Part shown: positions 1 to 11,476 of the stretch, one piece after another
How the letters are laid out: each line of letters starts with the position of its first letter
Position numbering within the stretch: the stretch's first letter is position 1
Origin: Capronia americana
Lineage: Eukaryota > Ascomycota > Eurotiomycetes > Chaetothyriales > Herpotrichiellaceae
Assembly (NCBI GenBank): GCA_016110215.1
Contig: JADWQD010000031.1
Coordinates: forward strand, 1-56,802
DNA length: 56,802 bases
Direction of reading: 5' to 3'
The notes under the pieces: model-generated
Told to the model about the DNA's origin: nothing
Database searches by the model: none
Seen by the model: only the letters and a program-made list of their open reading frames with translations
Position numbers and translations under genes: made by a program

Positions 1-209
1 CTTAGTATCGATATTGACCAGCTTTTAATATACTTTAGGTAGTTGACTCGCTCTTAATATATAAATATAGGCTAGTTAACCTTAACCTAAATCTATTAAT
101 ATAGTAAATAGATTAGATATATATAGACTATAGATTAGATATTAAGTAATCTAATAAAATAATATAACTTAATAGAGTTTAACTCTTTTAGATAGTAATT
201 CTACTTACT
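1..209. other. Unclassified AT-rich flank
   Basis: Extremely TA-rich sequence with almost no CA or TG, as in the rest of the nest. I see no open frame, LTR or LINE similarity in it. It is probably more RIP-degraded repeat, but the family cannot be told. Confidence 0.5.
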
Positions 210-374
210 AATAAAATATTTAGATATAATAATTTTAATAATAAACCTTATAGAATATTAAAAACCTAAATCTTTCTAAATTTAATATATTTTACTACTA
301 TTTTTAGTAATTTTTAGGTTTTTTACTATTCTATAGGGTTTATTACTAAAATTATTATATTTAAATACTTTATT
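210..374. repeat. Foldback (inverted-repeat) element
   Basis: Two arms of about 60 bp (210-270 and 311-374) are imperfect reverse complements. The left arm carries tttagatataataatttta and the right arm its complement, around a 40-bp centre rich in T and A. Mismatches are mainly transitions, as expected of RIP. It could be a MITE-like foldback element or a palindromic relic. The right arm ends exactly where LTR E begins, so LTR E probably inserted at its edge. Confidence 0.6.
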
Positions 375-712
375 TATAACGGTACAATATACTAATAGAT
401 ATAGGCAGGGTAAATACTATATAAAGGTATAGATTACTTAATATAAAGAGACTAAACTAGAGAGAGAAGGAAAGATATCTAAAAAGGCGGCCGCACCTTA
501 TTCTAGGTGAATACTTCCCTCCGCTAAGGGTTCTAGTATATATATACTCCACTAAGGGTTCTAGTATATATATATACCGCTAAGGACCCTAGTTATATAT
601 AGCTAATTATATATAGCTATATAACTTATATAAGTATATTACCTAATTAAGGTAAGGCTTAGTAAAGCCCTATTCCTAGTTTAATAACTACTATTATACC
701 GGCCTTTCCTAG
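375..712 (-). mobile_element. Truncated Gypsy LTR E
   Basis: This copy of the family LTR lies in reverse orientation. It starts with tataacgg, the RIPped form of the tgtgacgg end of LTR D, and contains the shared gagactaaactagagagag block. It runs to ggcctttcctag and stops exactly where LTR A begins, so the last ~58 bp of a 374-bp LTR are absent. A stretch around 525-585 holds a local duplication of a unit resembling ctaagggttctagtatatat. It is a solo or partial LTR into which element A inserted. Confidence 0.8.
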
Positions 713-998
713 TATTACGGAATAAAACGCGCCTAGCCTACGAGAGGGCCGGATTAGGTCTAATACAGTTAAATACTAGTATAGCGGCAGTTATTAGGCA
801 CGTAACCAGGGTCCTTAGCGGCGAGCGCGTATACTAGAACCCTTAGTAAAGGGAAACCTTTACCTAGGACCGGATATAGTTACCCCTATTAAATACCTTT
901 CCTCCTCTCTCTAGTTTAGTCTCCTTTATATTAAGTAATCTATATCTTTATATAGTATTTACCCTACCTTTATTCTATTAGTATATTATATTATTATA
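713..998 (+). repeat. 5' LTR of Gypsy A
   Basis: 286 bp, starting tattacgg and ending attattata, the RIPped form of ...catcaca. It contains agtttagtct (913-922), the presumed RNA 5'-end motif complementary to the primer site just after the LTR. It is the same length as the 3' LTR at 19927-20212. Confidence 0.9.
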
Positions 999-3182
999 TT
1001 AAACTAAACTTACTCTACTACTATCCTAAGAAGGAATTATAATATCCTATCGACTAAACCGAATAAACTAAACCGAAACTAAAGCCGATAACTATACTAT
1101 TATCCCGACTAAGACGCTAATTATAGCGCGATTAAATAACTGAAATAAACTAGAGGCCGATAACTATACTATTATCCCGACTATTAAATAGAACTCTACG
1201 ACTAAACTAACTAAACTAGAACCTAAACCAACTAATATAAACTAATATAACTTATATATAGCCGGCGATATTAACTTAGCTCTATAACTATAATAATTAC
1301 TATAATATAAGACCGCTATAGATATTAAGGCTATATCTAAATAAACCCTCCTAAAAGTAATAGCTTAGGGATAAAATACTATTATAGATTAGGAAGATAC
1401 TATTTAAGACTACTAAATCTAGATTATTAACTAAAAGAAATAGATTACCGACCTTAATACCTAGATTTTATAGAAATAAGCTGTTATTAACTATCTTAAA
1501 TAAGACTAAAACTCGACCTTAAGACTAGACCTAATATAATATAAGTCTTTTAACCTTCCGGACCCTAACTAGCTCTCTAATAGTAAGGCGAAACCTAGCT
1601 ATAAGAGTTAAAAGACCTAGATTCTTAATAAACTTAATATAGATACTAACTAAGGCGAGTATATTAAGATAGTATATATCTTTAGCTATATAAAGAGAGA
1701 AGTATAGACTTTTCTATAGGTCTATTATAGTATTAACGCTACCGACCTATTTATAAATACTATAGAGATACTAGCCTTTCTAGATAATATCTATATTAAC
1801 CTATATAAAACCTTAAATACTTAATAAGAATATTAATAACTAGTAATAAAGAAGAATTAGACCTTTCCTAAATTCTATATAAAATTTCTTTACCTTATTA
1901 ATATTATAAAGATCCCTATTAAAGATCTATACTCTAACCTATATAATAAACTTACTATTAACCTCTAGACTATAATCCTATTTATATTTAAAATACTTAT
2001 AATATACTAAGATATTACTAATTATTACTAAGTACTTAACTAAGGTCTTTACCGCCTTTAAGAATATATTAACCGGATTAAAGCTAGACTAGTAACTAAG
2101 TATACCCCCGTAATAGCTACCTAAGTTACTCCTCCTCCCGCACTAAACCCTTAAGTAATACCGGCCTTATTCTTAATAACCGAGTAGAAAGGTAGCTAAA
2201 CCCTATATACTCAACCTACCTATAATAATATAATAAAATAGGCCTTAAGCTAAGCCGGCGCTTACTTTACTTACCGTTAACCTAAATATATCTCTCGCGA
2301 CTACCCTTTAAAGGCTAAAAATAAGGCTATTAAAATAAGGAAGGATATAAAGAATAAATAGGGAAAAGAATAACCCTAGAGAAAGTCTTCTCCTTAGGGA
2401 AGTATAATATTAATATAACTTTTATTAATTTAAGTTAGCTACTAGGCGAAAAATACTTTACTATACTATATAAGTTATTATTTAATAAATATATAGTTTA
2501 AACTTCTATCTTAACTAACTCTAAAGTAAATAGATTTATTTTTATTAATATTAAGCTTATCTAAGACTTAACCTGATTTCTAAATATTATAACTACTTAA
2601 CTACTAAATCTCTATATAGTAAAAGGCTATAATAACCGACTAGAGAAACCTATTTTAGAAGTTTTAACTATATACTTAGAAATTAATAAGAGGCGCTAAA
2701 GAGATATTCCTATATTAGTCTTAGACCTTAGGAGCTATAATATAATTTTAGATAGAAAATAGTTTAACTAATTTAATATTTAGTTAAATATTTATAACTA
2801 GTATCTACTCTAGCTTTAAGACTACTAAAGCGAGTTAACCTTTATAAAGGAAATTATCGTCCCCTAAAAAAAACCTTTAGATTATAGCTATCCTTTCCTA
2901 ATACTAAAAGAATATAGAGAAGTATAATTAAGTATTTATAATAAAAAATAAATAATAAGTTAATAGATATAAAGCTTAACCCTAAACTATATAGTATTAA
3001 GAATTAATCTCTAGACTAAATCTAATTAGAAAACTAAAGATAAAGCCCACTAAATCTAGTCTATAGACTATAACCCCCTATATATATAAATAAGAATTCT
3101 AATAGTAATTATAAATTATATATTATAAACTAATATTAATTTATACTAAAGAATTAAAAAAGAATAATAATATAAAAATAAT
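999..3182 (+). pseudogene. Gypsy A gag and start of pol (RIPped)
   Basis: The leader starts with a RIPped primer site (aaactaaact, 1001-1010). Gag ends in a CCHC zinc knuckle at 2263-2304. In the frame YFTYR-x2-KYISRDY, all three Cys and the His have become Tyr (TGC to TAC, CAC to TAT-type changes). The pepsin-like protease active site lies at 2517-2534 and now reads NSKVNR, where the family has D-S-G/R-A/V-N-x. The protease frame is -1 relative to the gag knuckle frame, the same as in B and C. LINE 1 interrupts pol at 3182. It is not translatable because it carries dozens of TAA/TAG stops. Confidence 0.85.
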
Positions 3183-3282
3183 AGAAAAGGGTTCTTTAAT
3201 AAAGGATAGCGTATAGTTATAGACAACTATAAACGGCTATAGGCAGTCTAGCTACTAGCTAGGAATCTCCTAAGAAGGGAGG

Positions 3283-4761
3283 ATGAAAGGAATTAAGAGA
3301 GAAAGAGGGGAGGGTAATAGGGGAAGTACTAATTCCTCTACACCTATAAGTAGTAACGCGCGGTTCCACGCGGTCACGAAATAATTTAAGAAGCTCTAGA
3401 AGCTTATAGATAGTGCGGAGATCATCAAAAGAGATGGAAAGAAGTATATAGTGATGAAGAAAGACGTGTTATTTAAGATTATCTAGATTCTAAACACTAG
3501 TAACGTGAGTAACGCGATATTACGTAATAAGCTAGTCGCGAATAGTATTAAGTAGATCCTAGTGAATATAGAGAAGATTAAGAAGAAACTATTATTAAGC
3601 GGACTAAATATATAGTAAACGTAAAGCCAGGTGACGGCCTAGACTAATTAGCTGAACACCACCTCTACTCCTATAGAACCTCCTATAAAGAGGCGTGATA
3701 GAGAGATTATAGTTATAATCTAAAGCGACTAAGAACGCGAGCACTTAAGGGATATAGAAATTAAGGCGCTACTTAATGTAATCTGTTATAAAGAGCTAAA
3801 GAAAGTAATGAAAGATATCTTAACTATTTAAAAATTAATAAGTAAGGACCTTCTTATTATAATAATATAAATAGAGTTAAGAGTCTTACTTAAGAAGAGT
3901 TTTAAGTAATTATAGATTATTACGCTGTCTATAAAGATTAAGAGGACTATCTTTATAGTCTTTATATATATAGTCTAAATAAGAGATATTAATATCTCCT
4001 AATAGATATAAGTAGCTATAAAGATTTAAGAGAAAAACCGACGCCTTTACTTAGATCTTAAGATCTTAAGGGTAAGCTAGCTAAAGAGCGCGAGTTAAGC
4101 GGAGAAGAAGTTTAGCTCCCTAATTATTAAGGTTTTAACGGCTTATAATATAAATCAGATTATTATAGAAGGTCTAATTATAAGCTAGAAAATTAAAGAA
4201 TATAAAAGATTTATAAGGAAGGTAAGAGTTATATAATATTATAACTACTAATAGTTTAGATATATTACTTAGATCTATAGAAATAAGATAACTTATATAA
4301 ACTACACTAAGCGCTATACCGCTCGTAAATACTTAAAATTATATAAAGCGATTAATAAATACGCGCTATATAAAGAAAACTATAAAGTATAGAATAAAAG
4401 ATACTAGGTTTAGAGATAGGAGATCTAAAAAGTAAGGGACCTAAAAGAGCTAGCGTTATAATACTATAATAATATATTAAAGAAGGCTATAATAAGTTTT
4501 ATAATATCTCTAGTGAGAGAAGTAACTTTTAGTATTAAAGTATAACCTAATATATAGGTATTAAGATAAAGAGAAAGGTCTATTAGTATTATATTAGTAG
4601 ATAGAGACCTAAGGTAATTCTAGCTTAATATATCCGGAAAGAGGACTATTAGTAATATATCGCCCCCTCTCGTAACTCTTTAGGATAAGTCCTTATTAAA
4701 AAGAAATAGAGAGAATATTAAGATTAAAAGTTTAAGTAGAGACCCTCTAGATTATAAATAA
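3283..4761 (+). pseudogene. LINE 1 ORF1 (gag-like, RIPped)
   Basis: The start codon ATG at 3283 is still intact in this copy (ATA in LINEs 2-4), and the first 35 codons are open and basic. The frame runs 493 codons to the stop at 4759-4761. A CX2CX3HX4C knuckle followed by a second CX2CX3HX6C lies near 4285-4390, but every Cys and His codon is now a Tyr codon. The C-terminus is ...SRDPLDYK in the less damaged LINE 3 copy. ORF1 of Tad-type LINEs encodes the RNA-binding particle protein. The exact 1479-nt length is shared by all four copies, so RIP changed bases without indels. Confidence 0.85.
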
Positions 4762-6334
4762 GTATAACTACTTTATAGATCTTATAGTATAATATAAATT
4801 ATAAGAAAGAGAATATAATTATCTCGCTTCTTAAGGATATAAGAGTCTATAAGTTTAATATTATTATAATCTAGAAGCTATAGTAAAATAAATATATTAT
4901 AATAAGTTACTACTTAACTCACCTTCTCTTCCACCTTATATACCCTTAATATAATAATATAAGGGTATATCTCTATATTAATAAGAGGCTAAAGATTAGC
5001 TTATAGTTAGTTATAAACTACTCCGCGGACTTTTAGATAATCTTAATTAAGTAAGAAGATACTACTATAGATATTTATAATATCTATAATCTAAGCCTTA
5101 AATTAAGCTTCTCCTAGCTCTAAGGCGCCCTTACCCTCCTCCCTAAGAAGTTACGGATAGACGCGATAAACCTTATAGTTAGGGACTTTAACCTTCATCA
5201 CTCTATATAGAATAGACTAAATAGATTTATATTCCACTCTACAGCCGATAACTTTCTTAATATCGCGAGGGACTATTTACTATTACTTATAACCCCTTCT
5301 AGGATAATAACCTAGAAGAAAAGAGATACTAAAAGTATAATTAATCTAGTATTCCTTTTAACTCTCTATATTTATAAAGTATTACGATACACTATACGAC
5401 TAGATATAGAATAATTCTCTAACTATAAACTCATTAAAATAATTATTTACTTTAGTCTAGAACTAGCCGAAACCCCCTAAAGATGAAACTAGAAGAAGCT
5501 GAACTTAAAAGTGATACTAAAGGCCCTTAAGCGCTAGGATATAAGTCATTAGCTAGACTCTAAAAGTTAAATTAATATAGTAGTTTAAGATATAATATAA
5601 ATTATTATAAATATAATTAAGGTATTAGTTCTATAAGTAAAGTCCTTAGAGTATAATAAGTTCTACTAGACTAATAAATACTTATAGATAATAAGAGAGT
5701 ATTAGAGAGCTCACCTTAACTATCTACGCCTTAATACTATATAATCCCTTAAGCTCTAAAGAGTTGCGAGAAATAGAAAGGTCGTAGTAATAAGGAAGAT
5801 AAAGTAATAAGCCTTTCGCTAAGGGATCACTAAACTAGCGGGAACCTTAGAAGGCCTATAGAAAGCTAGTAAATAGTTAAAATAAGTAGGAATTATAAGG
5901 GCTCTCCTATAGCTATCGAAGATCTTAATTAAGACGATATAAGAAGAGACTAAATAGATTATAAACCTCTAAGAGAAGCTCTAAACCTTCCGAAAGTAGT
6001 TCTTCTTTAAGAATATATATATGGATATAAGAGATATTAAGATAGCTAGCTATCTAGAGTTACTCTCTATATAAGATAAAATAGAGAAAGATAAAGTATA
6101 TATAGTAATCTAAAGGGTTATAAGTAAAAAAGCACTAGACCTAAACTAAATTCTAAATATAGTTATTAAGGCCGCCGTAATATAGCTAGTCTTAAGACTC
6201 TTATAAATCTTTATAGCGGCGTTATAACTAGAATACTACTCTATAGAATAAAAGTAAGTAATTATACTTATTTTAAGGAAGCTAAGTAAGCCTAACTATT
6301 CTACTATTAATATATATTAATTAATTATATTACT
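4758..6334 (+). pseudogene. LINE 1 ORF2, 5' part (APE endonuclease to early RT)
   Basis: Frame overlapping the ORF1 stop by 4 nt. It carries the apurinic-type endonuclease, beginning with an N-terminal stretch that resembles LQYNxNxRKE and an IQEPW-like block in LINE 3. It is broken by about one RIP stop per 10-15 codons and then by LINE 2 inserted at 6335. It continues at 13056. Confidence 0.85.
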
Positions 6335-8157
6335 TTTTTTTTTTTTTTAATTCTCTACTCCTAGAAGCTACTTAAAGCTTATATTAAGGATTCTATAAAC
6401 TATTAAATAGGATAGGGAAAACCCTCCCGGGGAATAAAACCTACCCTCTTTAGTTCCCATCAGTTTCACTTTATACCGGGTATTTACAAGCCTTTATAGG
6501 CAGCGCCGGATTATCCTTTAAGCCTCCAGGCTTTCCTCCCTTCTTTCCTTTTCCCTCTAGTTACGATTAGTTGCGACCCGTCTCCCTCCGGGGGAGTAGG
6601 GTTCTAGGGGTATCGGGGTCGCGGGCCTCCCCTCTAAAGTTATTTAAAAGTTTTTAAGTATACTTCGGTTATAATAGGTTATAACTTTCCTTTAGTAGTA
6701 GAGTAAAGCTAGAGTAAGGCTAGAGTAAGGTATAGCTAAGGTGAATGTAAAGTAAATTATCGGTAAATTATGGGTGAATTATAAGATGAGTAGTAGATAA
6801 GAGAGAAGTAAAAGGTAAGTGAATAGTCGGTGAGTATTATAACCTTTACCTTCTACTTTAACTCTTATACTATAGTTATAAGTAGTTATAATTAATCTTA
6901 AGTAGATTTCCTAGTATAAGTATATATCTATACTCCTTCTTTATTTTTCTTATATCTTCCCTTATACTATATTTTTTATCTTTTTTCTTTTTTATTTATA
7001 ACCTTTTATAATTATTATACTATATAAAGGTCCTTATAAGCGCTTTAGTAACTATATCTATATAATCCTTTAAGTATATACCCTTAGTAAACTTTCTAAA
7101 CTACTAGGTTACTAATAGTTATAAAGACTTTTAATAATATTATAGATATCCTAAATTAGCGCGACCCCTAAGATAAGCACCTCTTCTAAACCGCTACCTC
7201 TATTAGTAAGTACTTTCCGTAACTGTTTATAACTATACTAACCCCCTCGATAGAACCCCGAGCTTCTAAAGATAAAGTATACTTAATTTAAATTAAGGGA
7301 GACCGTAACGATCCGCGTTTATACTGTCTCTCTCGTAACTATTTATAACTAACTTATCAGCTTATACTAAGTACGCTAGCTAATATAGTAAATTTAAAAC
7401 TTATATATCCTTTAGTAGTGTAAAGTATAGTAGTAAGCTAGCTTATCCCTTTATAACCTGTCGTAACCTGCTAATTTTATTCTAGCTTATACTTACTACG
7501 TCTAGTAATCTAAGGAAGTTAACTATACTTTCGCTATTAAATATAAGTCTTACCCCTTTATAACTTATTATAACTATATTAACTCTCCTAGTAATAACTA
7601 AGAAAGCCTTAGCCTATAAAGCTTAGAAGATTACTAAAGAGGTACTTTATAAAGCTCGAGAGACTATTATAATTACTTATAACTCCCCGTAAACTTCTAA
7701 AATCGTTAAACCTACTCCTAAGGCTAAAGCTAAGTCTACTCCTAAGTCGGTTATAACTAGTTCCGCTCCGGCTATAAAGCGTCCCGCTCGTTAATAAGTC
7801 GGCGCCCGCGAACTTAGAGACCTTTTAGATTAAGTGGTTATATAAGGTTTTGAATAGTTTTTATAAAGTTCTAGCGTTATATATACTAGTGGAAAGTAAA
7901 GTGACTAATTATAATAGTTTATAACTAAGTAAGTAAGTATTTTAGGCTATAAGCTTTATTACTTATATCTTTTAGTAAAGGCTTATAACCTTAGGTGAGT
8001 AGATAAGTTAGTAAGTAATAAGCTAGTATCTTAGTTAAAGTACTATATATAATATAACTAACTTTCTTTAATAAAACCTTCCTTAAACTCCTATAACTAC
8101 TTATAACTATCTTAAATAAGATAAGGGCTAGCTAGTCGGCCTACCCCCCGCGCTTAT
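6335..8157 (-). repeat. LINE 2 3' region with paired octamers and an 11-bp array
   Basis: About 1.8 kb after ORF2 that does not look like LINE coding sequence in the sense frame. It contains pairs of a GTYRYRAC-like octamer about 10 bp apart, at about 6560, 6669, 6875, 6997, 7109, 7219, 7334, 7452, 7560, 7667, 7908, 8093 and 8346 (the last inside ORF2). Most neighbours are 107-122 bp apart. An 11-bp periodic array (GTGAATTATNN-like units) fills 6694-6835. A 16-bp palindrome cttaatttaaattaag lies near 7281-7297. A Lys/Ala/Pro-rich frame is present on the antisense (plus) strand up to the stop at 7831-7833. Confidence 0.7.
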
Positions 8158-11100
8158 ACCTGAGGCCGAGTTTAAGGCTAAATTAGGGGAGGAGATTTAT
8201 CTACTATAGCTAAATTACTACTACCTTAGCCTCCGCTAAGGTTTTAATAAGCTTTTAATAGTTGCTCTAATACTATAAGCTATAGAGGAGTGCCCGCCTT
8301 TCTTACTAGTTAGGGTAGTATTAAATAATATACTTTATAGTCTATCGTGACTACCCGTAACCGTATATAGGGAGGAATCCTAGAACTCTTCTTTTATAGA
8401 GGAAGGCGTTAAGTCCGATCTTTTCCGTGTAAATCTAAGTTATTATCGAGCTTAATACCTTTAGAAAGGTTATATATAGTTCCTTTAGATTATACCTCTT
8501 TATAAGGAGCGCCGGGGGTCTCCTATATATAGGGATAGACTTAATATATTAGAACTACCTTAGGTTCTATACTACTTAGGAGTACTCTTACTAGGTCTTC
8601 TTTTAAGGCTTTAATTATATTATTACTAAACCTCTTAAATCCTATTATAGTATCTTAGAGCGGAATTAATTAGGGAAGTACTACTATAGCTACTAGAGCT
8701 TTAGTATTATTAAGGTCGCCCTTTATTATAACGTCTATCGTCTTATCTTAAGGTGTCGTAACCGGATTTTACTATACTCCTCTCTTATAAATTATTTAGC
8801 TAGGGAGTAGTGTATCCGTAATAAGAGTACTATAAGCCGTTTTTTAATATTAAGATAGATTAGGGGAACCCCTAACTCCCTCTTAAGGGTTAGGCCCTCT
8901 ACCGCCTTATACGCTTTAGTTATATATTATAGCCCCTAGTTTTATATAACCTTTAACTTCTTATTAACTAACTTTACTATTAATCCGAGGCTATCCGGGC
9001 TCTACTAGATCTTTAAGGCGAAACTTATTATAGATCGGAGTATTATTAAGTAAACTAGCCGTGATTATAGCAGCCCTATCCCCTAGATTAACCGAGTAAT
9101 ATAACTAAATATAAGTAGTTATAATTTAAATCGGCTTTTTACCTCCTAAAGCTGTTTCTTCTACTTAAGTTTTAAGTTAATCTACACCTCTAGAATCTTA
9201 ATAAATTACCTTATCTCTAGTTATATCCCCTTAATTATAACCCCTACCTTTATATTAAACTTACTATAGTTTCTCGCGAAGTGTATTAGCTTATATTTAT
9301 CCGGTATAAACTTCGCCCTATAGCTTAACGCTTATTATTAGTATTTATAATAAATTCTTTCTAGTTTTATATAGTTATACTCTATAGACTTACTATATAT
9401 AAGAATATATATATCGTCTATAAATCTAACTAAAGTAGTTTATAGTTCTTTATTCCTAATATTATCTAGAAGGTCCGCTATAAAGAAAAGAAAAATAATT
9501 AGTAAGACCGAAGACCCCTATAAGATCCCCTTAATTACGCTAAAGTATAGAGTCTCGCCTTTTAGTACGCTAAGTTTCGTGGTTCGTCCGTTTAGAAAGC
9601 TCTCTATCCATCTTAATATAAGGCTCGGGACGCGTCTCTTTTAAAGGTCGTATAGTAGTTATAGACGTAATATATTATTGAAAGCTCCCGTAATATCTAT
9701 ATAAAGTACTATAACTACTTATAACTCTCCGGGAAGGTTCTAGATTATATAGATTTATTCCGTAATAAGCTAGAGTACTAAACTTATTAATCTTTCCTTC
9801 TAGGCTCCTATTTATAAATTAGGGAGAAGATAATAAGTTTCTATTAGTTCTAAGAGTCTCCTTATAATAATAATCTCGAAGATCTTCCCTATAGTATTAA
9901 GTAATATAATCGGTCGATATATATTAATAATAGAATAGTTAGGCTTACTTAGCTTCCTTAAAATAAGTATAATTACTTACTTCTATTCTATAGAGTAGTA
10001 TCCTAGTTATAACGCCGCTATAAAGATTTATAAGAGTCTTAGAACTAGCTATATTATAGCGGCCTTAATAACTATATTTAAGATTTAGTCCGGGCCTAGT
10101 ACTTTTTTACTTATAACCCTTTAGATTATCGTGTACACTTTATCTTCCTCTATTTTATCTTATATAGGGAGTAGCTCCGGGTAGCTAGCTATCTTAATAT
10201 CTCTTATATCCGCGTATATATTCTCGGGGAAGAACTACTTTCGGAAGGTTTAAAGCTTCTCTTAGAGGTTCGTAATCTGTTCGGTCTCTCCTTATATCGC
10301 CTTAATTATAATCTCCGATAGCTATAGGAGGGCCCTTACGATTCTTACCCGTTTTAACTATTTACTAGCTTTCTATAGGCCTTCTAGGGTTTCCGCTAGT
10401 TTAGCGATCCCTTAGCGAAAGGCTTATTACTTTACCTTCCTTATTACTATAACCTTCCTATTTCTCGTAACTCTTCGGAGCTTAAGGGATTATATAGTAT
10501 TAAGGCGTAGATAGTCGAGGTAGGCTCTCCGATACTCTCTTATTACCTATAAGTATTTATTAGTCTAGTAGAACTTATTATACCCTAAGGACTTTACCTA
10601 TAGGACTAATACCTTAATTATATTTATAATGATTCGTATTATATCTTAGACTACTATATCGATTTAGCTTTTAGAGTCTAGCTAGTAACTTATATCCTAG
10701 CGCTTAAGGGCCTTTAGTATTACTTCCGAGTCTAGCTTCTTCTAGTTTCGTCTTTAGGGGGTTTTAGCTAGTTCTAAACTAAAGTGAATAGTTATTTTAA
10801 TAAGTTTATAATTAGAGGATTATTCTATATTTAGTTATATAGTGTATTATAATACTTTATAAATATAGAGAGTTAAAAGAAATACTAAATTAATTATACT
10901 TTTAGTATCCCTTTTCTCCTAGGTTATTATTCTAAGAGGGGTTATAAGTAATAGCGAATAGTCCCTCGTGATATTAAGGAAGTTGTCGGCTATAGAGTAG
11001 AATATAAATCTATTTAGTCTATTCTATAGGGGATAATAAAGATTAAAGTCTCTAACTATAAGGTTTATTGTATCTACCCGTAACTTCTCGAGAAGGAGGG

Positions 11101-11476
11101 TAAGGGCGCCTTAGAGCTAGGAGGAGCTTAACTTAAGGCTTAGATTATAAATATTATAAATATCTATAGTAGTACCCTCTTACCTAATTAAGATTATCTA
11201 AAAGTCTATAGAGTAGTTTATAACTAACTATAAGCTAATCTTTAGCCTCTTATTAATATAAAGATATACTCTTATATCGTTATATTAAGGGTATATAAGG
11301 TAGAAGAGGAGATAAGTTAAGTAGTAACTTATTATAATATATTTATTTCGCTATAGCTCCTAGATTACGATAATATTAAACTCGTGAACTCTTATATCCT
11401 TAAGAAGCGAGATAATTATACCCTCTTTCCTATAATTCACGTTATACTATAAGATCCGTAGAGTAGTTATACTTAT
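8158..11476 (-). pseudogene. LINE 2 ORF2 (EN-RT, RIPped)
   Basis: Minus-strand frame from the ORF1 overlap at 11476 to about 8158 (3' end uncertain because stops are RIP-made). It encodes an APE-type endonuclease then reverse transcriptase with the FIDD box at 9413-9424, and a C-terminal Cys/His segment. The stops are TAA/TAG at positions that are Gln or Trp in related copies. It would be the nicking and reverse-transcribing enzyme for target-primed reverse transcription, and is dead here. Confidence 0.85.

Noticed and set aside
6554..8365. CRISPR-like or telomere-like array
   Set aside because: The repeated octamers are short, imperfect and occur in both orientations. The spacers are repeated between LINE copies and the context is a fungal retrotransposon.
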